NCBI GenBank assembly: GCA_029218445.1
Contig: JAQXRI010000033.1
Coordinates: forward strand, 1 to 43,289
Reading direction: 5' to 3'
Length of the DNA stretch: 43,289 nucleotides
Source: Prevotellaceae bacterium
GTDB lineage: Bacteria; Bacteroidota; Bacteroidia; Bacteroidales; Bacteroidaceae
Below are positions 36,864 through 43,289 of this stretch, piece by piece. Below the pieces are notes generated by a model that did no database searches, was not told the DNA's origin, and saw nothing but the letters and a program-made list of their open reading frames with translations. A program made the position numbers and the translations under genes. The number at the start of each line of letters is the position of its first letter. The stretch's first letter is position 1.

Positions 36864-38867
36864 GTGACATCGGGCAGATTGTTGGCGGCAACAGCCGCCA
36901 TGTGTTGCGTAGTATGTACCAATGCGCAGGATTCTTTGCGTACATACGGAATAGACGAAGTGGTGGTCACGGCCGACAAGAGCCGAAGGGCCAACGTCTT
37001 CGCGACCGTTCCCGTGCAGTCTGTCAGCGGCGACGACATGCGCCTCATGGGACTGCAGAACATTGCCGACGCCGTGAAGAAGTTTGCTGGGACTAACGTA
37101 AAGGACTACGGCGGCATTGGCGGAATGAAGACCGTCTCGGTGAGAAACCTTGGTGCACAGCATACGGCAGTGAGCTACGACGGCATCACGGTGAGCAACA
37201 CGCAGGCAGGACAGATTGACATCGGCCGACTGTTGCTCGACAACGTCGGAATGCTGTCGATGGCAGTGGGGCAGGGCAGCGACATCATGCAGTCGGCGCG
37301 ACACTACGCCTCGGCGGCCATACTGTCGGTAGAAACCGAGCGGCCTCACCTCGACAAGGGAGAGAGCATGATGCGCGTGGGCTTGAGCGGCGGCTCGTGG
37401 GGACAGATTAATCCAAAGCTGCGCTACTGGCAAGGCATTGGCAAAGCCACCACGGCATCGATTGACGCCAACTTCATGCGTGCCGACGGCATCTATCCAT
37501 TCAAGCTGCAGAACGGAACGCAGGTGACCGACGAGCGACGCAACAACTCCGACATAATGCAGTGGCACGTGGAAGGCAACGTGAGGCATGACTTCCGTGA
37601 CAGCAGCCGACTCGACGTCAAGGCTTATTTCTATCACTCTGAGCGAGGCCTTCCGGGCAGCGTGATTCTTTACAACGACGCGGCCAACGAGCGACTTTGG
37701 GACGAGAACTTCTTCGCACAGACTTCATTTGAAACGCGGCTCGGCAAACTGTGGCGACTTGCCGTAAGGGGGAAATGTACACATTCGTGGAACAGATATG
37801 AGGACGAGAACGCCAAATACGCAACAGGCAAACTGGTGCAGACCAACCGTCAGGACGAATACTACCTTTCGGCCACAATAGGCTGGAAGCCAGCGGCGTG
37901 GCTCGACGTTGCTCTTGCCGAAGACCTTGCTTTCAACAAGCTTCACACCACGGTGAACGGCAGTCCCAATCCGTTGCGCACCACTTCGCTCACGGCATTG
38001 GCGGCAAAAGCCCAATGGGGCAGGCTTACCGTGGAAGGCAACATCGTGGGCACACTGGCCAAGGAAACGCTCACCGAGAGCGAGGTGTATGCCATAAAGA
38101 CTCCCGACGACCGCAGGAAACTCTCGCCGTCGCTGTCGCTCAACTTCAGGATTTTGCCCGACGAGGCTCTCTACATCAGGGCATTGATGAAGCAGACGTT
38201 TCGCATGCCCACATTCAACGACCTCTACTATCTGCAGATAGGCAACACCTCGCTGCGTCCTGAAAACGCCAACGAGTATGGTGTTGGCATGACGTGGAAC
38301 TCGCGCCCATGGGGCATAATGAAATATGTGGCTCTGACCATCGACACCTATTATAATAGTGTGACCGACAAAATCGTAGCCTTCCCGTCAACCTACGTGT
38401 GGAAGATGGTCAACTTCGGCAAGGTGGAGGCAAAGGGGCTTGACGCTACCGTAGGCACCGAGCTGCAACTGGCCGAAGGCTTCGCACTGACGGCAATGGG
38501 AACGCTTACCTTGCAGGACGCCAAGGACAAGACCGACGGCAGCGCCACCTACGGCTCGCAACTGCCTTACACGCCTAAGGCCAGCGGCGGCCTGTCGGCA
38601 ATGCTCGCCACGCCGTGGCTTAACATTGGCTATTCAGCCACCGGCCAAGGCAAACGCTACTCGATGGCACAAAACACACGACAATATCAGCTCGAAGGCT
38701 ACATCGAGCATTCCGTCAGCCTGTCGCGCCAAATGGACATAAAACGAGTGGGGCGGCTGACCCTGCAACTGACGCTGCACAACATTACCGACAAGCAGTA
38801 TGAGATAATAAAATATTATCCCATGCCCGGACGAAGCATTACGGCCAGCGCCACGATGGAAATGTAG
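36864..38867 (+). CDS. btuB: TonB-dependent cobalamin receptor (BtuB-like)
   Basis: A 667-residue outer-membrane receptor. From GTG 36864 it has a signal sequence (GRLLAATAAMCCVVC, cleavage near T-N-A-Q) and a TonB box (IDEVVVTAD). The plug domain follows (about 30-150: KTVSVRNLGAQHTAVSYDG), then a 22-strand barrel ending LTLQLTLHNITDKQYEIIKY. The extreme C-terminus, SATMEM, lacks the usual terminal aromatic residue. The riboswitch and BtuF/BtuC neighbours support cobalamin as ligand. Its beginning is odd: ATG 36824 has a good ribosome site but reads MKKEF and stops. The receptor frame is open from 36828, one base out of phase. The true start may be frameshifted here. Confidence 0.88.
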   Translation: MTSGRLLAATAAMCCVVCTNAQDSLRTYGIDEVVVTADKSRRANVFATVPVQSVSGDDMRLMGLQNIADAVKKFAGTNVKDYGGIGGMKTVSVRNLGAQHTAVSYDGITVSNTQAGQIDIGRLLLDNVGMLSMAVGQGSDIMQSARHYASAAILSVETERPHLDKGESMMRVGLSGGSWGQINPKLRYWQGIGKATTASIDANFMRADGIYPFKLQNGTQVTDERRNNSDIMQWHVEGNVRHDFRDSSRLDVKAYFYHSERGLPGSVILYNDAANERLWDENFFAQTSFETRLGKLWRLAVRGKCTHSWNRYEDENAKYATGKLVQTNRQDEYYLSATIGWKPAAWLDVALAEDLAFNKLHTTVNGSPNPLRTTSLTALAAKAQWGRLTVEGNIVGTLAKETLTESEVYAIKTPDDRRKLSPSLSLNFRILPDEALYIRALMKQTFRMPTFNDLYYLQIGNTSLRPENANEYGVGMTWNSRPWGIMKYVALTIDTYYNSVTDKIVAFPSTYVWKMVNFGKVEAKGLDATVGTELQLAEGFALTAMGTLTLQDAKDKTDGSATYGSQLPYTPKASGGLSAMLATPWLNIGYSATGQGKRYSMAQNTRQYQLEGYIEHSVSLSRQMDIKRVGRLTLQLTLHNITDKQYEIIKYYPMPGRSITASATMEM

Positions 38868-39015
38868 GGCTCAAGTTCAAGCCAGGCTTTTGCTATTGTC
38901 ACTTATCTACTTGAGCGACCAACGGGAGCGATATCTTCTTATAACTCCTTTTAACTACTAAAGTTGAGTACATACGAAACTTGAAAGAAATAATTAAAAT
39001 AAAAACAATTTAGAA

Positions 39016-40134
39016 ATGAAATTTAGAAGTATTTATTTTACCGCACTATGCGGTTTGCTTGCATCAGCAGCATTTACATCATGTAGTGACGACGACGGTT
39101 ACGACCCATTTGAATATGGATCGAAGATTGCGCTGCCCGAACATCGCGGCTACATTTTGAACGAAGGCTCATATCAGTTAAACAATGCCTGCATCTCGTT
39201 CTTCGACGCCGTCAACGACACCACCACCACCAAGGAGTATGACCTCTTCTACGTGCAGAACGGAAAGAACCTGGGCGACACCGGACAGGACATCATCACC
39301 TACAACGGCAACGTCTATGTCATCGTCTATGGCTCAAACTACATAGTAAAACTCAACAAGGCCGGCATTGAGCAGTGCCGCTACTCGTTTGCTGACAACT
39401 ACGGTCAGCCTCGCTATGCCGTGGCCTACAACGACAGACTGTATGTGACAACAGTTGGTGGATACATCGTGTGCCTCAACGCCAGCGACCTCATGATTCA
39501 TTCCGACTGTATCATTGGCAAGACTCCAGAGCGCATTGCCGAGAGCAACGGCGTGCTGTATGTAGCCATAGGCAACTCTTACGACTACACCTCGACAAGC
39601 AAAAAAATGGCAATTGTTGACACCAACAACTTCAACGACCAATACGTAAAACTTGTAGAAGTGATGCCCAACACACAGCTCGTAGTCGCCAACGACAACT
39701 ATGTAGCCGTTCAGGGCTACGGTCTCGACTGGACCAACACTCCGCTTTGGATTTACGACATCAAGGGCGGCAAGGCCTACGACACAGGCGAGTGTGCCAC
39801 CTACGTGTCGGAAATTGAAGGCAGTAACAAGTTCTTCTGCATATATTCAAAGACCGACTGGAACACTTACACCACCGTCAACACGTTCTTCTACTACGAC
39901 CCTGCGACAAAAACCAAGGAGGACGTAACGTCGAAGGTAGTGGCTTTCAACGCCAAATTGTCGAGCTGCAGCCTCTACGGCCTGTCGAAGGGCAACGACG
40001 GCTCGCTGTATCTGCTTGAGACACTCTACAGCGGCGGCAACGGCACTGTGCATCACTTCGCCAACAACTTCGCCGGCTGCAAGAGCTTCAGCACTTGGGG
40101 ACAGAACCCTAAGAAGGTCGTGCTTGTTGACTAA
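39016..40134 (+). CDS. BtuG-like surface lipoprotein, beta-propeller
   Basis: A 372-residue lipoprotein with lipobox Cys23 (ASAAFTSC). SDDDG follows, an acidic stretch like the lipoprotein export signal that sends Bacteroidetes lipoproteins to the cell surface. The remainder contains repeated propeller-type strands: NGNVYVIVYGSNYIVKLNK, NDRLYVTTVGGYIVCLN and NGVLYVAIGNS. This matches the YncE-like / DUF5074 type seen in BtuG, which captures vitamin B12 and passes it to BtuB in Bacteroides. Position directly after btuB and before the btuF-like gene strongly supports that role. Sequence identity to known BtuG cannot be judged here. Confidence 0.8.
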   Translation: MKFRSIYFTALCGLLASAAFTSCSDDDGYDPFEYGSKIALPEHRGYILNEGSYQLNNACISFFDAVNDTTTTKEYDLFYVQNGKNLGDTGQDIITYNGNVYVIVYGSNYIVKLNKAGIEQCRYSFADNYGQPRYAVAYNDRLYVTTVGGYIVCLNASDLMIHSDCIIGKTPERIAESNGVLYVAIGNSYDYTSTSKKMAIVDTNNFNDQYVKLVEVMPNTQLVVANDNYVAVQGYGLDWTNTPLWIYDIKGGKAYDTGECATYVSEIEGSNKFFCIYSKTDWNTYTTVNTFFYYDPATKTKEDVTSKVVAFNAKLSSCSLYGLSKGNDGSLYLLETLYSGGNGTVHHFANNFAGCKSFSTWGQNPKKVVLVD

Positions 40135-40140
40135 TGTGTA

Positions 40141-41259
40141 ATGGAAAGAAAAGCTGTTCTTATAATCATTACGGCCATCGTCGCCCTCATGTCCTGCAAC
40201 TCCGGCAAGGTGTCGGAAGTGCAGGCCGAGGGCGACACCTTGCGTCTTGACCATGCCCAACTGCTCACCATTGTCAACTACGACAAATACAAAGTGGTGG
40301 AAATAGCCGACCCATGGAAGCCGCGACGCATGCTCCACCGCTACATTCTCGTGTCCGACCCGTCGGCCTCCCACCTGCCCGAAGGCACCATCATCAATGT
40401 TCCCGTAAAGCGTGCCATGGTGTTCACCACCGTCCACGCCTCGCTGTTGGCCGACTTCCATGCCACCGACCGCATCAAGGGAATGGCCGACGTAAACTAT
40501 GTGAAAAGACCTGACATAAAGGCACTCGTTGCCAACAAGACCATAGCCGACGTGGGCAGCGGCATGTCGCCCGACATTGAGAAGATAATTGACGGAAGCC
40601 CCGACATTGTCATGGTGTCGCCCTTTGAAAACAGCGGCGGCTATGGCAAGCTCGACGAGCTGCAGATACCGCTTGTAGAGTGTGCCGACTATATGGAGGT
40701 GTCGCCATTGGCACGTGCCGAATGGATGAAGTTCTACGGCATGCTTCTCGGCATGGAGGCCGAGGCCGACAGCATGTTTAAGAGCGTCGAGAGCGAATAC
40801 AATGCCATAAAGGCAAAGGTGAAGACCATAGGGCGCAGGCCTCGCGTCATGGTAGATATTCCTTCAAGCAACGTGTGGTATGTGCCTGGCGGACAAAGCA
40901 CTATAGGACAGATGATAGCCGATGCCGGAGGTGAATACTGCTATGCCGACAACACTCAGGGCGGAAGCATGGCCCTGTCGGTGGAATCCGTAATCGACAA
41001 GTGTGAGGATGCCGACGTATGGCTCTTCCGATATGGTGGACCCGAGAAGACCATCGCGTCGATGGCGGCCGACAACAAGGCGTTTACCCACGTCAAGGCG
41101 TTTAAGGACAATAATCTTTGGGGATGCTCAACCGAGCGCACCACGTTCTACGAAACCACGCCGTTCCATCCCGGCCTGCTGCTCAAGGAGTTTCTCGCCA
41201 TGTTCCATCCCGAACACAACGTTGAGATGAAATATTTTGTCAGAGTTGCTGAGCGATAA
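40141..41259 (+). CDS. BtuF-like cobalamin-binding lipoprotein
   Basis: A 372-residue class III (BtuF/FhuD-type) solute-binding protein. Cys19 follows AIVALMS; the next residues NSGK are not acidic, so it should face the periplasm rather than the surface. Two lobes are joined by a long helix. The first includes VFTTVHASLLADFHATDRIK and VGSGMSPDIEKIIDGSPDIV. The second includes RPRVMVDIPSSNVWYVPGGQ and FHPGLLLKEFLAMFHPE. The family covers siderophores, haem and cobalamin; the riboswitch and neighbours favour cobalamin. The gene starts 6 bp after the BtuG-like gene. Confidence 0.87.
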   Translation: MERKAVLIIITAIVALMSCNSGKVSEVQAEGDTLRLDHAQLLTIVNYDKYKVVEIADPWKPRRMLHRYILVSDPSASHLPEGTIINVPVKRAMVFTTVHASLLADFHATDRIKGMADVNYVKRPDIKALVANKTIADVGSGMSPDIEKIIDGSPDIVMVSPFENSGGYGKLDELQIPLVECADYMEVSPLARAEWMKFYGMLLGMEAEADSMFKSVESEYNAIKAKVKTIGRRPRVMVDIPSSNVWYVPGGQSTIGQMIADAGGEYCYADNTQGGSMALSVESVIDKCEDADVWLFRYGGPEKTIASMAADNKAFTHVKAFKDNNLWGCSTERTTFYETTPFHPGLLLKEFLAMFHPEHNVEMKYFVRVAER

Positions 41260-41365
41260 CTTCTTTTTCTTAATTGAAAAAATTTGATCGTATGTCATCC
41301 GCCTATTGTAGGGGCGGTTATGACACTTCGTCGAACTCACGTTAATATTAACAATTGAATGACAA
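41260..41365. repeat. Intergenic repeat modules between btuF- and btuC-like genes
   Basis: This gap contains GTAGGGGCGG (41308-41317) and the reverse copy of the GAGTTCGACGAA module (41327-41340), then TTAATATTAAC. The same two modules sit together at 6595-6653. The insertion interrupts an otherwise tightly spaced gene series. Confidence 0.65.
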
Positions 41366-42370
41366 ATGAAATACGGGCTAATACTTTCAGCGGCTGTAGT
41401 TGTGCTGTTTTTCGCCAACCTCGTTTATGGTTCGGTTGACATACCGCTCGGCCAAGTCATCGACATACTCCTTGGCAACGAGGCCGAGAAGGCTTCGTGG
41501 CGATACATCGTCGTAGAGTCGCGACTGCCGCAGGCCGTCACCGCGTTGCTCTCGGGCATGGCCTTGTCGGTAAGCGGCCTGATGCTTCAGACGGCATTCC
41601 GCAACCCACTTGCCGACCCTTCCATCTTTGGCATCAGCAGTGGAGCCGGACTTGGAGCGGCCTTGGTCATGCTGTTGTTCGGCGGCAGCGTGTCGGCGGG
41701 CAGCGTATCGTTGTCGGGCTTTGCGGCCGTTTTCCTTGGCGCGTTTGTTGGTGCCATGGCAGTCATGGGCATAGTGTTTGCCTTCTCGTTGTTTGTTAAA
41801 AACAGCATCATGCTGCTCATCATTGGCATCATGATAGGCTACATCGCCTCTTCGGCCATCAGCCTGCTCAACTTCTTCGCAACCGAGGAGGGCGTCAAGT
41901 CGTATCTCGTTTGGGGTATGGGCAGCTTTGGCGGTGTGTCGTTGCGTCAGTTGCCCGTGTTCAGTGCCGTCACGCTTTTGGGTTTGTGCAGTTCGCTGCT
42001 GCTTATCAAGCCTCTCAACATCATCCTGCTTGGCAAGAGTTACGCCGAAAATCTTGGAGTCAACACCGTAGTTGTCCGCAACATTCTGCTCGTCATCACA
42101 GGTCTTCTTACGGCCATAGTCACTTCGTTTTGCGGCCCTGTGTCGTTCATTGGCCTTGCCGTTCCGCACATAGCCCGAATGCTCGTGCGCACGAGCCAGC
42201 ACGGAGTGCTCATGCCGGTCACCATGATGGTAGGAGCCGTCACGGCTCTCCTTTGCAACGCCTTTTGCACTCTGCCGTCTTCCGGTGGCATCATTCCGCT
42301 CAATGCCGTCACTCCGGTTCTTGGTGCTCCAGTGGTAATATATGTCATCGTAAGACTCAAGAAGCGTTAG
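41366..42370 (+). CDS. BtuC-like ABC transporter permease
   Basis: A 334-residue FecCD-family inner-membrane permease with about ten predicted helices. Characteristic segments are RLPQAVTALLSGMALSVSGL, MLQTAFRNPLADPSIFGISS and the late FCGPVSFIGLAVPHIARML, which contacts the ATPase. The C-terminus APVVIYVIVRLKKR is complete. With the upstream BtuF-like protein it should import cobalamin across the inner membrane. A BtuD ATPase gene usually comes next; none is present in the remaining 919 bp of the window, so it must lie elsewhere or be shared. Confidence 0.9.
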   Translation: MKYGLILSAAVVVLFFANLVYGSVDIPLGQVIDILLGNEAEKASWRYIVVESRLPQAVTALLSGMALSVSGLMLQTAFRNPLADPSIFGISSGAGLGAALVMLLFGGSVSAGSVSLSGFAAVFLGAFVGAMAVMGIVFAFSLFVKNSIMLLIIGIMIGYIASSAISLLNFFATEEGVKSYLVWGMGSFGGVSLRQLPVFSAVTLLGLCSSLLLIKPLNIILLGKSYAENLGVNTVVVRNILLVITGLLTAIVTSFCGPVSFIGLAVPHIARMLVRTSQHGVLMPVTMMVGAVTALLCNAFCTLPSSGGIIPLNAVTPVLGAPVVIYVIVRLKKR

Positions 42371-42640
42371 CCTTTACAGCACCTTAACGTTTAGATCCGC
42401 ACTTCCCGCTATGCGGAAAGGCAAAGTTCTGTAATATTAAAGTGATGTCTATGCCGCCGAAGTAGGGGCGGACCCATATGTCCGCCCGCCGACGCAAATC
42501 TCCGGCATAACATATATTACTTGAGTTAATAAAAGTGTATTCAGTATTCATTATTCAGTTGTTATTTTATCGCACATCACAGCCTTTCAGAGATTATTAT
42601 ATATATAATAAAATTTTTTTCAAAAAAAATCATACCCTGA
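42371..42640. other. Intergenic region with repeat hairpin, no gene seen
   Basis: I find no supportable gene after the permease. GGGCGGAC (42466-42473) and GTCCGCCC (42480-42487) form an 8-bp hairpin with loop CCATAT, inside another copy of GTAGGGGCGG (42462-42471). Further on, GTATTCAGTATTCA (from 42538) is a direct copy of one arm of the inverted repeat at 42645-42694. A reading frame across this region is made mostly of repeat sequence and is not called. Confidence 0.6.
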
Positions 42641-42644
42641 AATT

Positions 42645-42694
42645 CAAACTGAATACTGAATATTCGAGTGGTGGTGTATTCAGTATTCAGTTTG
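42645..42694. repeat. 18-bp-arm inverted repeat
   Basis: CAAACTGAATACTGAATA (42645-42662) pairs perfectly with TATTCAGTATTCAGTTTG (42677-42694) around a 14-base loop. Imperfect pairing extends outward through AT-rich sequence. No gene lies close enough for it to be an ordinary terminator. Confidence 0.85.
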
Positions 42695-42734
42695 ATTTTA
42701 AAACCATAACACTTTCTTTACTCCATAAGTTGAT

Positions 42735-42769
42735 GGAAATTTGCGCGACAACTGACGCGCAAAATTTCT
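42735..42769. repeat. Second hairpin downstream of the permease
   Basis: GGAAATTTGCGCG (42735-42747) and CGCGCAAAATTTC (from 42756) pair with a one-base bulge and an 8-base loop. It lies 40 bp after the 18-bp inverted repeat, so the two form a pair of structured elements. Confidence 0.65.
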
Positions 42770-42843
42770 CCAACTGACGAAACTTTGTCGGATAATTGAA
42801 TTGTTAAATAACAATAATCGCCGAAAATTATTTATGCAATTTA

Positions 42844-42873
42844 TTGCATAAATAAAAAAATGACTTACCTTTG
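42844..42873 (+). promoter_or_regulatory. Consensus promoter reading into the 83-bp repeats
   Basis: TTG (42844-42846) and TACCTTTG (42866-42873) are 19 bp apart. The -7 element is perfect and is followed by GCA, as at other promoters in this window. Transcription would start near 42880, at the edge of the first 83-bp repeat. No ORF follows within the window, so the product may be a non-coding RNA or the long leader of a gene beyond the window end. Confidence 0.65.
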
Positions 42874-42878
42874 CAGCA

Positions 42879-43044
42879 GTAAAATAAATTTTAAAACTTC
42901 GTTAAAGATTAAAAGCGCGTTGCGCTTAAAAAACGGGGTCTGCGAATCTTTAAGCACGTAGTAAAATTGAATTTTAAAACTTCGTTAAAGATTAAAAGCG
43001 CGTTGCGCTTAAAAAACGGGGTCTGTGAATCTTTAAGCACGTAG
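42879..43044 (+). repeat. Two 83-bp direct repeats with nested hairpins
   Basis: Two almost identical units repeat with an offset of 83 bp, matching over about 75 bases (42886-42961 and 42969-43044). They differ by one substitution (TCTGCGAATC versus TCTGTGAATC) plus a slight change at the left edge. Each holds an inner hairpin AAGCGC-GTT-GCGCTT inside an outer pair AAAGATT ... AATCTTT (42904-42910 with 42946-42952 in the first unit). The second unit is followed by a further hairpin AAGCAC-GTA-GTGCTT (43034-43048). I know no named element with this design. Confidence 0.85.
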
Positions 43045-43046
43045 TG

Positions 43047-43082
43047 CTTTTAATGGATATTTTAATGAATATTTTAATGAAC
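43047..43082. repeat. Degenerate 12-bp tandem repeat
   Basis: Three 12-bp units, CTTTTAATGGAT, ATTTTAATGAAT and ATTTTAATGAAC, follow the last hairpin without a gap. They are variants of the ATTTTAATGGAC unit that opens the window in front of the HU-like gene. Confidence 0.75.
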
Positions 43083-43289
43083 ATTTTTATTTATTGCTGT
43101 CCGATAAAAATCGGGATTTGATTAATTCTGTTGGTTAACTGCCTGTAAATAGGGATTGTCGTTTAATTCCGAGGAATTGATATTGGTTGACGAGGGTATG
43201 CCATCAGAGGCTGCTCTCGTCTGCTTTTTTCTGCGTTTTGTCGTTTTTTGATCTGATTTTTGTATCGTCAGGACACAATTATCCCTTGC
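43083..43289. other. Window end, no gene recognised
   Basis: No reading frame of useful length is present on either strand. A small hairpin, CCGATAAAAATCGG, lies near 43101-43114, and GACGAG / CTCGTC flank about 22 bases near 43190 before T-rich sequence. It might be the edge of a mobile element or the leader of a gene outside the window; neither can be shown. Confidence 0.4.

Noticed and set aside
36705..37637. 310-codon minus-strand frame across the riboswitch and btuB start
   Set aside because: Runs through the conserved aptamer and receptor plug in antisense; no known domain.
42535..42777. 80-codon frame in the repeat region after the permease
   Set aside because: The translation is mostly inverted-repeat and AT-rich sequence, with no start signal or family resemblance.
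42879..43044. CRISPR array
   Set aside because: Only two long direct repeats back to back without spacers, and no cas genes.
43083..43289. Insertion-sequence end
   Set aside because: The small hairpin and T-rich sequence are suggestive, but no transposase, partner inverted repeat or target duplication is visible.

Overview
The window reads as a chromosomal segment from a Bacteroidales bacterium, most likely Prevotella/Segatella-like. The main clues are promoters of the Bacteroidetes type (TTTG about 19-21 bp upstream of TAnnTTTG), weak Shine-Dalgarno sequences, a thrA / phosphoglycerate-mutase-like / thrC cluster, paired PyrB and PyrI, a cobalamin uptake locus with a surface beta-propeller lipoprotein next to the TonB receptor, and an HU-like protein followed by a 35-residue 'smalltalk'-type peptide. 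I see no rRNA, tRNA, CRISPR array or complete insertion sequence. Most of the window is core genome. Novelty sits in small genes, gene neighbourhoods and intergenic repeats.

Layout. 1-1240: HU-like DNA-binding protein with a C-terminal InlB-type repeat, a tiny membrane peptide, repeats and a strong terminator. 1244-3562 (minus): class A penicillin-binding protein, divergent from pyrB-pyrI-glyA (3724-6457). 6871-11885: threonine pathway (aspartokinase/homoserine dehydrogenase, proposed homoserine kinase, threonine synthase). 12047-17054: gyrA and two tandem secreted TPR paralogs. 17162-20204: phosphosugar mutase and MltG. 20343-26052: export operon of a coiled-coil membrane protein, TolC-like, HlyD-like and two ABC-2 permeases, with no ATPase gene. 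29431-26067 (minus): five-gene envelope operon of a mini secreted protein, L,D-transpeptidase, ECF sigma factor, anti-sigma-like protein and Spy/CpxP-like protein. 31978-29548 (minus): mazG, a lipocalin-like lipoprotein and rnz, divergent from valS (32075-34774). 34981-36549: a secreted GH43 enzyme.

36591-42370 is a vitamin B12 acquisition locus. A promoter and cobalamin riboswitch precede a TonB-dependent receptor, a BtuG-like surface lipoprotein, a BtuF-like binding lipoprotein and a BtuC-like permease. No BtuD ATPase lies in the window. The natural start of the receptor gene looks frameshifted: an ATG with a good ribosome binding site is one base out of frame with the receptor.

42371-43289 has no convincing gene but is rich in structure: hairpins, an 18-bp-arm inverted repeat, and a consensus promoter reading into two 83-bp direct repeats with nested hairpins, followed by a 12-bp tandem repeat. 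The same 12-bp unit opens the window, just upstream of the HU gene. Intergenic repeat modules (GAGTTCGACGAA, GTAGGGGCGG, GCTGGGGATGTGGGCGTCC) recur between otherwise unrelated genes.
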